Origin: Callipepla californica brunnescens
Taxonomy: Eukaryota > Chordata > Aves > Galliformes > Odontophoridae
Direction: 5' to 3'
DNA: 64,000 bases
Assembly (NCBI GenBank): GCA_023055505.1
Contig: JALIRH010000023.1
Span: 3,912,423-3,976,422, forward strand
The notes below the pieces were generated by a model that had not been told where the DNA came from, searched no databases, and saw nothing but the letters and a program-made list of their open reading frames with translations. Below, in pieces: positions 12,951-25,099 of the stretch. The translations under genes were made by a program, and so were the position numbers. The stretch's first letter is position 1. Each line of letters starts with the position of its first letter.

Positions 12951-14440
12951 GAATCAAAATCACCAAGGTTGGAAAAAACCTACAAGATCATCCAGCCCAA
13001 CCATCCACATATCACCACTAGTTTTCTCTAAATCACATCCCTCAACAAAACATCTAAACATTCACTGAACACCTCCAGGGTCTGTGACTCCACCACTTCC
13101 CTGGGAAGCCCATTGCAGCACCTGACCACTCTTTCAGAAAAAAAGTATCTTCTAACATCCAGTCTGAAACTCCCCTGGAGCTACTTGAGGCCATTCTCTC
13201 TAGTCTATTGCTGGTTACATGAGAGAACAGGCCAAACCCCAGCTCACCACAACCTTCCTTCAGGCAGTTGTAGAGAGAAAAAAGGTCCCCTCAGCCTCCT
13301 CTTCTCCAGACTGAACAATTCCAGCTCCCTCAGCCATTCCTCATAGGGTCTGTGCTTCAGACCCCTCACAGCTTTGTTGCCCTTCTCTGAACACACTCCA
13401 GAGCCTCAATGCCTTTCTTGCAGTGAGGGGCCCAAAACTGAACACAGTACTCAAGGTGCAGCCTCAGCAGTGCTGAGTAGAGAGGGACAATTACTCCTCT
13501 GCTCCTGCTGGCAATACTATTTCTGATACAAGCCAGGATACCATTGGTCTCTTGGCCACCTGGGGACACTGCTGGCTCATGTTCAGACAAGCTCGATTAA
13601 TAGCCCCAGGTCTGTTTTCTCTACAGTCTTCCAGCCACACTGCCCCAAGACCCTGGTGTTGGCTACAGTTGTTACAGCTGAAGTGCAGGACCTGGCTCAA
13701 AAAGTTATCCTCAATGCATTCCAGGAGCCTCCTGGTTTGCTACAACTTGCTGTGCTATTTTTCCAGCAGATGTCACAGAGGTTGAAGTCCCCCAACAGGG
13801 TAAGAGTCTGTGACTGCAATGCATCCAGTAGCAGGAGGAAGAAAGCTACCCCAACAGGCTCCACATGATCAGGTAGCCTATATTACACACGAACCACAAG
13901 GATTCATTTGTTGTCACTGTCTAACCCTCACTACTGCGTTTCCAGCTTGCTCACGGCCATTTTTCACAGACCGTTCTTCAAACTCTATTCCTTTTTTCAC
14001 GGAGAGGGCAATGTGTCCTCCACTCCTTCCTTGCCTGTCCTTTCTCAACAGCTGGTAGCCATCAATAGCCACATTCCAGTCATGGAAATCATCCCAACAG
14101 GTTTCAGTGATGACAACTACATCATGATTTTCCAGTAGCACAGTGGCTTCCAACCTCTCCAGTTAGTTTCCACAATTGTGCACACTGTAGTAGAAGCACT
14201 TCAGCTAGGCAGCATCTCTTGTCACCTTCAAGCAGGATAACTCATTAATTCCTCTGAAGGACTTGCCTATTGCTTTCATCTTCTTAAGACGCAGCAGGTT
14301 GAGAGCTCCCACTAGCACACTGTCCCACCAACTCAGCTATGCTATCTTGTAATTTGAAGGATCACTACAACTCCCTTCTGGCTTCAAGACTAGTTCAGAC
14401 CCATCAGTGAGCCCAGATAGCTCCTGGGGAAATTTTTATT
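12951..14440 (-). repeat. CR1 LINE with endonuclease-domain piece, minus orientation
   Basis: The 3' end starts at 12951 (antisense of a tail and CACCAAGGTTGG), followed by 3'UTR and the C-terminal part of ORF2 up to about 13690. There it changes directly to the 5' part of ORF2. On the minus strand around 13914-14190 it reads LEATVLLENHDVVVITET, then WDDFHDWN and GYQLLRKDRQGRSGGHIALS, the APE-type endonuclease of CR1. The polymerase between them is absent. The part above 14190 is assigned with less certainty. CR1 copies retaining the endonuclease are uncommon because most are 5'-truncated. Confidence 0.8.
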
Positions 14441-15204
14441 TCCCTCTATGATCTAGGTGGACCCCATAAGCATCCATCAAGCCGAGCCATGGAATGTAGA
14501 TGCAGTATGCTACATTAATGATACACCTTTAATCACACAGTCAATTCCCATAAATGTTCTATAATTATCTACATAGTTGACTTGGAAAAGTTCAGAATTC
14601 ACAAATTGATTAAAATATGCTGATTTCAATTTTATTGAGAAACACATGATTTTAGTGTTGATCATACTATTAGAAGCGTGGACTCACAATATCTGGAAAA
14701 CAGAGATGGTAATACAATACACTTTCTTCTGTGTTTTTTGATTTTTTTTTTGTTTGTTTGTTTAATATGTGCCACAAATAATTTCTACCAAAAGCTAACA
14801 TATACTTTTAAAGCAATCACTGAGACCAAAATCACTGAAGCCTTTTAAATAGAAAATGTGATTTAAAATTTTTTTTTTTCCTTTTGGGTACCTCAGCTAT
14901 GACAGATATAAAAGGAACTGAGAAATGTTAAATCCCATGCTAATACATCTACCCTCAGTTACTCTACTACACCAAGTGTGAAGGACAGAATTCTACTGAA
15001 ACAATGCACTGACAATTCACTGACGTTCCAGGTGCCTTCCAATCTCACCCAGAAATCCTTTAATGAGCACACGCAGAACATGCAGTAACTTTGTACGGCT
15101 GCTCCACATACAGCAAAGCTGTGCAGGTTTTTTGATTTGCTGACATACTACTGAAGAACATGTGTTAGGCTATTTCTACATACCTGTTATATTTTACTGT
15201 CTTA

Positions 15205-15246
15205 AAAAAAAAAAAAAAAAAAACAGGAAAAAAAACAGGAAACAAA
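15205..15246. repeat. Poly-A tract with A-rich flank
   Basis: A run of about 19 A followed by AAAAAACAGG-type units. No processed pseudogene or LINE body was recognised directly upstream. Confidence 0.85.
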
Positions 15247-15497
15247 ACAAAGAACAATGCACCACAGCAGATTATTTAATGTTAGACAAATGAGAACATA
15301 CATTTCCACATCTCATCTAACTTTTTTAAACAGAGATGCCGAAACTTTTTTAAACAGCAATGAAAAATGATAATTATTCAGTCATAACCAATCTTTTGGC
15401 TTAAAAGCTTGAGCTCCACCTGCTGACAAGTTTTTTCCAGATTACAGAGCCTGGATACTAAGTCTTAGTTTTACCACTGGTTAAAGCATAACTCAAA

Positions 15498-15652
15498 ATC
15501 ATAGAATCACAGAATCACCAAGGTTGGCAAAGACCTCCAAGATCACCCAGTCCAACCATCCACATACCACTAGTATCTCCCCACTAAACAATATCCCTTA
15601 GTACAACATTTAAACGTTTCTTGAACATCTCCAGGGACGGAGACTGTATGAA
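15498..15652 (-). repeat. CR1 LINE 3' end, minus orientation
   Basis: ATCATAGAATCACAGAATCA is the antisense of the CR1 tail, followed by CACCAAGGTTGGCAAAGACC and the CATCCACATACC block. About 155 bp, 5'-truncated. Confidence 0.85.
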
Positions 15653-16729
15653 CCACGGCTATGCTGAAGTAACATAGAGTTCACAAAGTGTTATATTCTA
15701 CTTAGAAGAAAAAGAAGTAGTTCTCAGAAAAAATAGACATATACTCTAAAATACTGTTCTGTACTGTCATAATAATTCTTTCTAACGCACAAGGATACAG
15801 GAACACATACATTAAACTGGCATACAGGTTCCACTACTTTTGCTAAACAAAATTATTTACTATTTCACATTATGATTTTATATCAATTAAATCTACTGCC
15901 AGGCTTTTGCGGTCCCTGAAGATTTCCTGTTCTGTAGCAATTTTCTAGTCAATACTGATATTCTAGGTGTAAACTGTTATTAACATGAAATGTAAAACAC
16001 TGCTGCAGATTTCAGTTAATTGTCATACTCGGACTGCAAATATTGCTGACAGTTTTATTTCTAATCAGATGATTAGATAATACTGGAGTTTTCTTGTTAT
16101 TTTCTTTGTTTTAATTGTGGTAGGCTATTGTCACACTCTTAAAATAGCAAGAAAAATGTATACATGCATGACAGACGATCCATTCATTGACTAAACACTG
16201 ATAATCTAGTGCAAGCTTCCAGTTAGCTTTTGTGACAGTGGCATAATCTATAAGAGCTTTGATACTTCATCAGTTTGGCACAAAGACAGCTGTATTACTA
16301 GAAATAACAATCTATTTCATAGTATTTATCTCCTTCCTTCAGTTAGTAGATGAAAACTGTAAACAAAGGGAGTTAGAATACAAAATACATGTAACCTAAT
16401 CCTACCTATAAAATTACAGCAAATAGCATTACAGAACTGGGGTCCCTGTTCTGAAGTCACACAATACTCTAACATATTGTAAGAGATGGCAAACAAAATA
16501 ATTTGAAAACTACTCCCTTTTAAAACTGGCTGCATTTATGTGGCACCAAATAAATATTTCACATAAAGTGGTCTGCAGTTTTAAACTTAAAATTTTAAAA
16601 AAAATTCACAAGCATCACAGACGTACTCACAACATAAGTCAAACAAAAAATTAGTCATTATTAGGAAAACAATTTTTGAACAATGCTTTTAAAACAAAAG
16701 AAGAGCAAATAAGCACAATCAAACATAGT

Positions 16730-17695
16730 AACAAATTACATTTAAATTACACAGACTTCAGGACAGCAGACTTCAAACTCTTCAGAGATCTGTTTGGCAG
16801 TGACACTGGCTCAAGCCCTGGAGGGAGCAGGGACCCACAAAAGCCAGTCACTATTCAAGGACCATCTCCTCCAAGCCCAGAAACAGTCCATCCTAAGGAA
16901 AAAAGAAAGCAGGCAAGAATGCCAGGAGCCTCTGTGGATCAACAAGGGGCACCACGACTTAATTAAGCACAAAAAAGTCTATAGGGAGTAGAAGCAGGAA
17001 CAGGTTACCTGGGAGGACTACAAGGAGGCTGTCTGAGCAGTTAGGGATCAGGTTTGGAAAGCTAAAATCCAGACAGATGGTATACAAGAAAGCTGAGGTG
17101 CTCAATGACTTCTCTGCTTCAGACTTCACCGGCAAGACACACTGGAGAGATGCTATCCAGAGGTGGATATCATGGAAGTTCAACAAGGCCAAGTGCAAGG
17201 TCCTGTATTTGGGTTGTGGTAATCCCAAGCACATATAGGCTGGGCAGAGAATAGCTTGAAAGAAGCCCTGGGGAAAAGGATTTGTGAGTGTCAAATAATG
17301 AAAGATTCACTATTGAGTACTTGTAGCCCATAAGACCTGGGCTGCAACAAAAGAAGTGCAGCCAGCACATCGAGGGAGGTGATCCAGTCCTCACTGCTTG
17401 TGAGACTTCACCAGGAGTACTGCATTCAGATGTGGAGTCCTCAGTATAGGAGAGACATAGACCTGCTGAAGAACATCCAGAGGTGGGACACAAAGACAAC
17501 CAGAGGGCTGAAGCACCTCCCCTTTGAGGACAGGGTGAGAGCTTGGGCTTTTCAGCCTGGAGAAGAGAAGGCTTCCAGTATCTGAAGGGGGCCTACAGGA
17601 AAGCTGGGAAGGGACTTTTTATAAGGGCATGTAGCAACAGGATGAGGGGAAATGGTTTTAAACTGGAAGGGGTATGTTTAGACTAGTTGTGTTGA
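16730..17695 (+). repeat. CR1 LINE, internally deleted, plus orientation
   Basis: The plus strand codes for remains of ORF2 between endonuclease and polymerase (ADFKLFRDLFG near 16760, then LFKDHLLQAQKQSILRKKES and KHKKVYREWKQEQVTWEDYK in shifting frames). After about 17110 it jumps to the C-terminal part (the CKVLYLGCGNP region) and the 3'-coding part at 17330-17560. The polymerase core is missing and the 3' tail is not present. Several stops and frameshifts, so dead. Confidence 0.8.
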
Positions 17696-18690
17696 ATGGC
17701 ATTATGTCCAGGTGGAGGCTGGTGACAAGCAGTGTCCCCCAGTGGTCTGTCCTGGGAACAAAGCTCTTCAGCACCTCTGTGACACTGACGATGGGCTTGA
17801 GTGTAACCTCAACAAGTTTGCTGATGACACCAAGCTGAGTGGTGCAGTAGTCGTGATAGAAGGAAGAGATGTCATCCAGAGGGACTCAACAAACTTGGAA
17901 GGTGGGCCTGTGTGAACCTAATGAGGTTCAACATAGCAATGTGCAAGGTTTTGCACTTGGGTTGGAGTAACCCCAGATACACATACAGACTGAGAGAACT
18001 CCTTGAGAGCAGCCCTGCAGAGAAGGACCTGGGGGTCCTGGTGGATGAAAAACTGAACATGAGCAACAGTGTACTCTTGCAGCTCACAATGCCAACAGTA
18101 TCCTGGGCTCCATCAGAAGAGAGTGGTCAGCAGAGGCAGGCAGGTAATTGGCCCCCTCTACCACAGCCCTTGTGAGGCCCCATCTGGAGTAACGCATCCA
18201 GGAATGGGCACCCCAGTACAGGAAAGATGTGGATCTGTTGCAATGAAGATGATCAAAGGGATGGGCCATCTCCCCTATGAAGACTGAGGGAGCTGGGTTT
18301 GTCCAGCCTGGATAAGGAACACCTGCAGGGAGACCTCCCCATCTTCCAATACTTAATATAATCCAGGGGATTATAAACGGGCGCAATCAACGTTTTATTC
18401 AGGTAGATGACTGGACAAGAACTAATGGTTTTAAGCTCAAGGAGGGAAGGCTTAGATGAGATGTCAGGGAAAATTTCTTCACAGAGAGTGTGATGAGGTG
18501 CTGAACAGGCTGCTTAAAGAGGTGGTGGATAACCCATCCCTGCAGGTATTCAAGACCAGGTTGGATGGAGCCCTGGGCAACCTGTTCTAGTACCAAATGT
18601 GAACACTGGTGGTCCTGCCTGTGGCACAGGGATTGGAACTCGATGATCCCTGGGGTCCCTTCCAACCCTAGCCATTCTATAATTCTATCA
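17696..18690 (+). repeat. CR1 LINE 3' part, plus orientation
   Basis: Starts with the polymerase end ([13 protein letters not shown] near 17810) and reads through the C-terminal ORF2 ([22 protein letters not shown]) and 3'UTR to TTGGAACTCGATGATCCC and a tail ATTCTATAATTCTATCA at 18690. The FADD of the reverse transcriptase active site is visible but the frame is interrupted. It sits directly after the previous CR1 in the same orientation. Confidence 0.85.
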
Positions 18691-19312
18691 TTACTATCTC
18701 TACATAACTGCATATAATTAAGAAAAGAAAGTACCAAAATAGAAGCAAAGTACTTTTTAAAATTAAATAGGATCTCATAAATTAACACAAGTTTATTTTT
18801 ATTACAAAGAGCATCTGGACAACTAAAAATAAGCTGCAAAGAATCAGGTGTTAGCAAGTTAAGAGTTAAAAGGAACAATTACAGTATGTAAAATTAATTT
18901 CTCAGTGACACAATGTTTGCAGTAATTCCAACAGCTTTTATCTGTTAGTTTTCCATCTACAACTGTGAACATATTGCTTCAACAAAGACAAAGAAATTAC
19001 CAATAGCTCACAGTCATGTTTATTAAATCTATTTAAAGATTTACACTGTTAATTACAAAACAATACAATGAGAAACTAAGTCTCTGAGATGCAAGAGGCC
19101 AAAGAAAGTCTGCAGATATAGAGTGTAGTGTAAATTACTGCAACTTAAAAATAAATAAATAAAGTTACACGTCTTAATTGCTTTTCCAACTAGTTAGTTT
19201 CTGAAAACACAAAGAGAAATTTATTCACTCCAGTCATACATTCATGTGTCATGAGACCCTGATATAAGGAATAATATACGACAGCAAGACTGCACAATTC
19301 AGTAAAGCTTAC

Positions 19313-19502
19313 CATAGAAGTGACTGATCTGGCATCTTCTTCATAGTTCACTACAGGTGGTGGCTCTTTCCCATCATTCTCTTGCACTTTCTGTTCCAGT
19401 AGTTCTTTTTGGGCTGCAAATTTTGCCTCAGAGCATCTTAACTGCTGAACTGTTTGCTTAAGTTCTTCCAGTGCTTGCTTTTGGCTCAGCAAGAGAACAA
19501 CA
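19313..19502 (-). CDS. FER: FER coding exon H: FX linker and Tyr402 region, residues 349-412
   Basis: This 190-nt exon encodes [20 protein letters not shown], then [38 protein letters not shown] and TSM. The tyrosine in VVNYEEDAR is residue 402, which matches the Tyr402 phosphorylation site reported for mammalian FER, so the residue numbering is preserved. The acceptor is CTTTTCAG and the donor GTAAGC. It ends in phase 0 after Met412. This boundary is where, to my knowledge, the short testis form FerT of mouse joins the shared SH2-kinase part. The next shared exon (expected to start near ERKERLSKFES) was not found in 1-19312. Confidence 0.97.
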
Positions 19503-22500
19503 CTGAAAAGAAAATTAACTTTAAAGTGCATATAATTTAAGGCATACTCTTTAACTTATGAAATTTTTCATTAAAAAAAAAAAAAAAGCATTTTCAATAC
19601 CGGAACTCAGCTAAAAATCAATTTTTTTCTTGCCTTCAAGTTTTTTTTCATTCTGCTCTGAATACTGCTCTTTTTTTTCCAACAGCTATTGTAAACATAT
19701 CCCATAATCTACTTGTGGTCTCGTTTATACCACTACTACACAGTATTTCACCATTAACAGATAAGAGAACACAGGCATATTTTCATATTTTCATTTTTTA
19801 TCTTTTTCAAAATGCAGAGAAACAGCTTCCCTCAACCACTACATGTTTTCATTTTTGTTTGTGAAAACTTACATTCTGATTAACCTCCAAAGACTAGACC
19901 TCCACAGCACCTTTTTAACCTCAAGCATTCTGTGATTCATTTGGATTTATTAAAACATCATTACAGTAGTGTCACTACTACGTCATCAGTTATTTCTCTT
20001 CCAATTCAGAAATAAAGATTAATTACAGTTATGCTTTATGTCCACTTTCTTGTTTTCAGTCTGTTCAGTAATACTTTTTTTAAAAGAATTTTTATGCCTC
20101 CTTTCTTACACTGACAGACTTCAAACTATTGCCCTACCAAATAAAGCTTCTTAGAAGACCACAGATTCTCATTTCTCAAACAATAGCTGCATCATGCATG
20201 GCTGTATCAGCTCTAGATGCTTCCTGAGAAAAATAGTGCACAAAACAGATCTGGAAGAAAAAGCCTGCATGCGGCCTTGCAGCTGCATGTAAAAAGATTG
20301 CACTTGGCTCTGAATTGTCTCCTGTGCCGCAATTATCAAGGTTTTTGCCTTTCTTGCAGGCCACTGGAGAACCATTTGTCGTAGAGGAGAAACAAATATA
20401 GCCTCTGACCCTTCAGTTCTCTCAGAAGTAACCTCTGTAAATAAAAGAGAAACACGCACCTTACACTGAGACTATCAAGCACAAATTCAGCTTTGTTCGC
20501 TTCCAACAGATACTCTACAACTGACAATCAAACATTAGCAAAGGACAAGCAGACCAACTAGGATATCCAGCTGGAACCTAGATGGCTGTTAGCCTCAATA
20601 AACACCAAAACCTAACACAGACAGAAAGTGCCTAACAGATTGAGGCACCTATGGTACAACACTGACACACTTAGAACATTCCACTTGAGCCCAGAAACAC
20701 GGTCTAGAAAGAAGCATAGAATTCTCACAAAAAGCAGATAAAGGCAGTTGAGGGACAAGGCCTACAAGAACAAAGACACTCAAGAAAAATTACAGTATTC
20801 TGTCATTCCTACTTCAGAAATGAAGTTGGTTGTTGTACTCATGAGCAAGGTTCAAGCAGCTCTGTTGACACTACCCAAAAGACCTCTGGAAATCCTGACA
20901 AAATTCAAAAGCTAATGCTATATATCCAAGGTTTCAGCTGTGACTGACAAGAAGGGGACAGAGCCTTGTCTGCTGAAGAAGTTGTTCTGTGATAACTTGT
21001 ACACATAGACACTAAAAAAAATGTAGGCATATGCTGAATGCATAGCCAGAAGTCATGGATGGCAGGATTATTCCTTCAGAAACTGATCCTGAGCTAGGTA
21101 GTTACTCAAACAAGTTCCAATGTAATAATCACTGGTGGCAGAAAACAAAAAGTCTCACCCCAAGATGTGGGCACTGTCCCAAGTTAGCAAAGAACAAAAC
21201 TCCTTGCAGAAGCTAAATGATCTTTTTCTGCGGAAAGGATGAGTACAGTGTATGAAGACATAAGTGGATGACTTTAAAACAGAAGTTCAGTGTGAGAAAG
21301 CAGATACTTTAAAAACATCACACAAAGGTATAAACTGTCTCTCTTCAAGATACTTTTCTGATCCTCACGATGATGGAAAATAAAAACCAAACACCTGCCC
21401 ACAAAAATGATGACATCAGAAGGACCTTGGTGAATCCACATTAGCACCTAAAATGACAGCATTCCAAACACTGAATGGTTATACCTCATCATGAACCATA
21501 GATCAGACACATCCTACATGTTGAAACTCAGTAGCTATTCCCTCCTCAACTGTGGCATAATGTACATCAGGATTGCCATGTGATAGTTTGCCCAAATCCA
21601 TCACAGCATATTGACCATCCCTTCTGCACATGAGGAATTACTATCTATAAAACTCCCCGCCTGTGGCTTTTAAGAGTGAATCCTTACAAGACAGAAAGAG
21701 GAGAACAAGAGGGAAGTGGTAAAAAGGTAAACTGAATCAAAGCCCAGATATCCAATATGCTACCATGTCAGGAGGGCAGATGGTATGCTGAACACTCATG
21801 TATATGTAATGGAAGTACTCGTTATGTTGCAGGAGATTTTCTCATTTGAAGGCAAAACCAGAAATTAGCACCAGGATAATAGTACCAGCATAGTTTAATA
21901 TTGAAGAGTAACACAAAATAAGGTGAAGAGATGCACTTCAACATGTGTCTTACTGGAAAGTGCAATAAGTGCAAAAATAATTCACAGTGAAAGTCAGTTA
22001 GACACAGAGAAACAATACCTAGTGCAGACTGCCACAGTGAAGTCAATAAATTGCTCAGACTGGCAGTGCTGAAACTGAATCATAAAGAACTGGGGTGACC
22101 TGAGGCTCAACAATAACACAGCCTCAAGACAGGTGAAGTTTGGATGGAAATTATCTTCTCAACAACACAAACATCTGCTACAGATTATTCAAAGAAGCCT
22201 GCATACAGTAGGAAAGAGAGGGATAGTCTGAACTACTTTCAGAGAGATGTAACAGATAGGAAAACAATGAAGAAACATTCCTATAGAAAAGCAGCATAAA
22301 ATCCATCTGGTTCAAACTGTTTAGACTGTAAGAAAGGAAGTTAGATCAAGAATTGAATAACTGGAAAACATATTGTAAGTATGTGTCCTTCGTCAATGAA
22401 AGTTTGTCTAGTCAGAACTGTACACTTATATTTATTTTTAAATGTGAATTAAATGCATTTGACAGTACCAAGTCATAAGATGCCTTACCAGAGCTAAGAA

Positions 22501-23267
22501 TGTGTCTACAGTGAGTGACGATCATCTGAGGTACGGCATTCCAATTTCCTGGTACTGTAAATCAGTATTTGTGATCAAGTGTTAATAAGACTATGACTGA
22601 TCACAAAAAGTACTAGGGAAACATCACTACAGAAATAAAGGCTGTTACTGTTACAGTAACTTCAGTTTAGACTGGGATGAGTATCAAATGGAAGTGAAAG
22701 ACCCTGCCCTAAAAATATAAATTATAATACATTTTATTTATGACACATAAACCACTAAACTTTTACCTTCATTATTTACTGAGCAGTACCACAAGGCACT
22801 GTTTCTATATTCACTATTCTAAAGCAAATGCCATGAAGAATGAACTTAATTTGACAAGTTCTAAACATTACTGCATAAGAAAGATTACACATCTTCCATA
22901 GAACTGATAAAGCCTTTCACAAAATCACATGTATACAACAAACTGTCAAATAAAGAGACAATCTGAATTCTTTTTCTTCACTCAGGCTGAAGTTACAATG
23001 CCCAGAAGAGTTCAGTTCTTGAAATACCACATCAATATGAAAAGAAAATTAAATTAATAGAGCTGCTCATTTTTCTAATTAATTAGGAGATGAAGTCAGG
23101 AAGATTTAATTTAGAAATAGAAAATTTATTGTTATTCATGAGTACGAATAATTTCTCACAAAAGCAGAACAAGACTGTTGAAGATTATTTCTTATTTAAG
23201 AGATAGGAATTGCATTACAAACATTTTACTTCACATTATTACAATTGGAAACTTTCATTCCACTTAC
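19503..23267 (-). other. FER: FER intron between exons H and G
   Basis: This 3765-bp intron contains no CR1 or mariner copy that I can recognise. A minus-strand open frame at 20169-20459 follows a good splice acceptor and is discussed as a candidate exon. The remainder (19503-20165 and 20460-23267) is plain AT-rich sequence with short homopolymers. Confidence 0.85.
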
Positions 23268-23390
23268 TCTGACTTCTTTTCACAAGTCTTAGAATTGTCT
23301 TCTATTTTTTTTTCTAGCTCCAACACAAGTTCCTCTTTGCTCAAAAGCGTTTGCTGCGTTTGAATGAGATCTTCTATTACTGTTTTTAAC
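23268..23390 (-). CDS. FER: FER coding exon G: coiled-coil/FX linker, residues 308-348 plus two bases of 349
   Basis: This 123-nt exon encodes [20 protein letters not shown], then [20 protein letters not shown], a heptad-like coiled-coil segment corresponding to the QTQQMLLNKEE part of mammalian FER. The acceptor is GTCTTACAG and the donor GTAAGTG, both good. It is 41 codons long, phase 2 at both ends, and fits between exons F and H with the split codon Met308 (AT/G) on one side and Asp349 (GA/T) on the other. It was found by translating the minus strand between its neighbours. The match is clear but more divergent than in the F-BAR exons. Confidence 0.93.
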
Positions 23391-23764
23391 CTGTAAGACA
23401 TAGATTACCAAAATCCATGGTGTGAATAGAAAAACTGTACCTATTTGGAAACTTTTATTTCTCTGAGAAGCATTTTTTTTTAATTTTTAAACAGATCTAT
23501 ACTAAGCTATGTATGTCTATAAGGTTGCAAAATGATCTATTCCCACACACTCTTCAACCAAGAAAATTTATCTAGAAATTGTGACGAGAACAGTGGATTA
23601 AAGCCTTACTAACATTTGCTGACATCTGAGATGCTTTGAGTCAGAAAGTTAAGTAAATACACAGAACTAAATAAAAATAATAATGAAAAATAAATAATAA
23701 ATAATGAAAAACCCCTAAATATTACGAAAGAAGAAACAAGCCATACATTATTAAGTTCTTTATG

Positions 23765-23969
23765 ATGAGAGTGGTGAGGTGCTGGAACAGGATGCCCAGA
23801 GAGGTTGTGATGCCCCAGACCTAAAGGTGTTCAAGGCCAGATTGGATGGGACCCTGGGTAGACTGGTCTAGTATTAAATGAGGAGGTGGCCCTGCCTGTG
23901 GCAGGGGGGTTGGAGATTCATGACCCTTGAGGTCACCTCCAACCTGGGCTATTCTATGATTCTGTGATT
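23765..23969 (+). repeat. CR1 LINE 3' end, plus orientation
   Basis: About 205 bp of CR1 3'UTR (GTGGTGAGGTGCTGGAACAG, then TTCAAGGCCAGATTGGATGG) ending in the intact tail GGGCTATTCTATGATTCTGT. Well preserved and strongly 5'-truncated. Confidence 0.9.
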
Positions 23970-24262
23970 ATAAATTAATAAGTCACGTATTTAAGAGTAA
24001 GCTGCATACTTCTCTCAAAAAATGACTCTGGAAGTTCAAGCCCTCAGCTTAGTCAGTCATGATATAGCAGTCTAAAGTTAAGGGCTTTCCTGGGTTACAG
24101 GAAATCCAGAAGGATCGCCCTTTACTTATCTCAAAAGACAGCACACATCACTTTACTTGCTCTTAAGCTTTTTCTTCAATAAGGAATTCAAGCCACCTCT
24201 TCATGGACTGCCATTTTGATTCTGGCTTGTAGTCATAACATCATGACTAGTCTCATCACTAG

Positions 24263-24925
24263 AAATCACAAAATCACAGAACTGCAAGGGTTGGAAGGGA
24301 CCGCAAGAGATCATCCAGTTCAAGCCCCCTGGTAAATAAAGTTCCCAAAAATAGACTGTACCAACAGACATCTATCTAGTAGGTCTTGAATATCTCCAAA
24401 GAAGGACACTCCACAACCTCTCTGGGCAACCTGCTTCAGAGCTCTGTCAAGCTCACTTGTTTTCCACGTATATGCGTAGAACTTCTATGTCCAAGCTTTT
24501 GACACTGCTCCTTTAACCTGTCACAACACACCACTGAAAAAAAGCCTGGTCTCATCCAACTGCTTCCTGCACTTTAGTTATCTGTAAACATTGGTCAGAT
24601 CCCCTTTCAGACTTCTCTTCTTTAGGCTGAACAGATCTCTCTGAACAGGCTCCAGGTCTCTCAGCCTTTCCTAGCACAGGAGATGCTCCAGGCCCTTTTT
24701 CCACCTTTGACGCCCCTCTGCTGAAGTCCTTCCAGGAGATCCCTGCCTTTTTAGAACTGGGGAGTTCAATACTGGACACAGTAGTGCAGATGTGGCCTCA
24801 CCAGGACAGAGTAGAGGGAGAGGACCACCTCCATCAATCTGCTGATCACATTCTTATTAATGCACCCCAGAGTATCACTAGCCTTCCTGGCCACAAGGGC
24901 ACACTGCTGGCAAATGTAATGATGT
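24263..24925 (-). repeat. CR1 LINE 3' part, minus orientation
   Basis: Antisense CR1 beginning with AATCACAGAACTGCAAGGGT and TTGGAAGGGACCGCAAGAGA, then passing through the CTCCACAACCTCTCTGGGCA block and the GTGGCCTCACCAGGACAGAG block to the GGGCACACTGCTGGC phrase near 24897. About 660 bp. Confidence 0.85.
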
Positions 24926-25099
24926 GTTTCCCAAAACTGACACAGTCAGCCTCATAACAGCATGAACTCCCAGCTGGTTTCCCACCTGGAATTGAATCTG
25001 GCAAAGAAGAAAAAGAATAATAAGGTGGTTTTTTTTGTTTATTTGTTTGTTTAAAGTATGGCAACAGTAAAATAAAGTTAGGGAAAATGCATGTCCCCT

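Larger units (their letters stand above)
1..19312 (-). other. FER: FER intron after exon H (incomplete; runs off the left edge)
   Basis: No FER SH2 or kinase exon was recognised here, so this is at least 19.3 kb of intron. It contains several CR1 fragments and one mariner copy (separate entries). In the stretches 1-2049, 2776-3640, 4156-7430, 7626-8481, 8621-10171, 10680-11644, 14441-15497, 15653-16729 and 18691-19312 I see only AT-rich unique-looking sequence, short A or T runs and chance open frames below about 90 codons. In mouse, an intronic promoter in the corresponding intron drives the short FerT isoform; I see no CpG-rich promoter or recognisable FerT first exon here. Confidence 0.75.

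Noticed and set aside
13914..14153. Endonuclease-like protein (VITET, DFHDWN) as a possible host gene
   Set aside because: The sequence and the neighbouring CR1 parts show that it is the APE-type endonuclease of CR1, truncated and flanked by CR1 sequence.
18399..18878. Minus-strand open frame of 159 codons, the longest in the window
   Set aside because: Most of it is the antisense of a plus-strand CR1 3' end (17696-18690), so it is a shadow.
1..19312. Searched for the next FER exons (start of the SH2 half) and an intronic FerT-like first exon
   Set aside because: Translating by eye gave no segment resembling ERKERLSKFES or an SH2 domain. A short exon could have been missed, but nothing can be supported.
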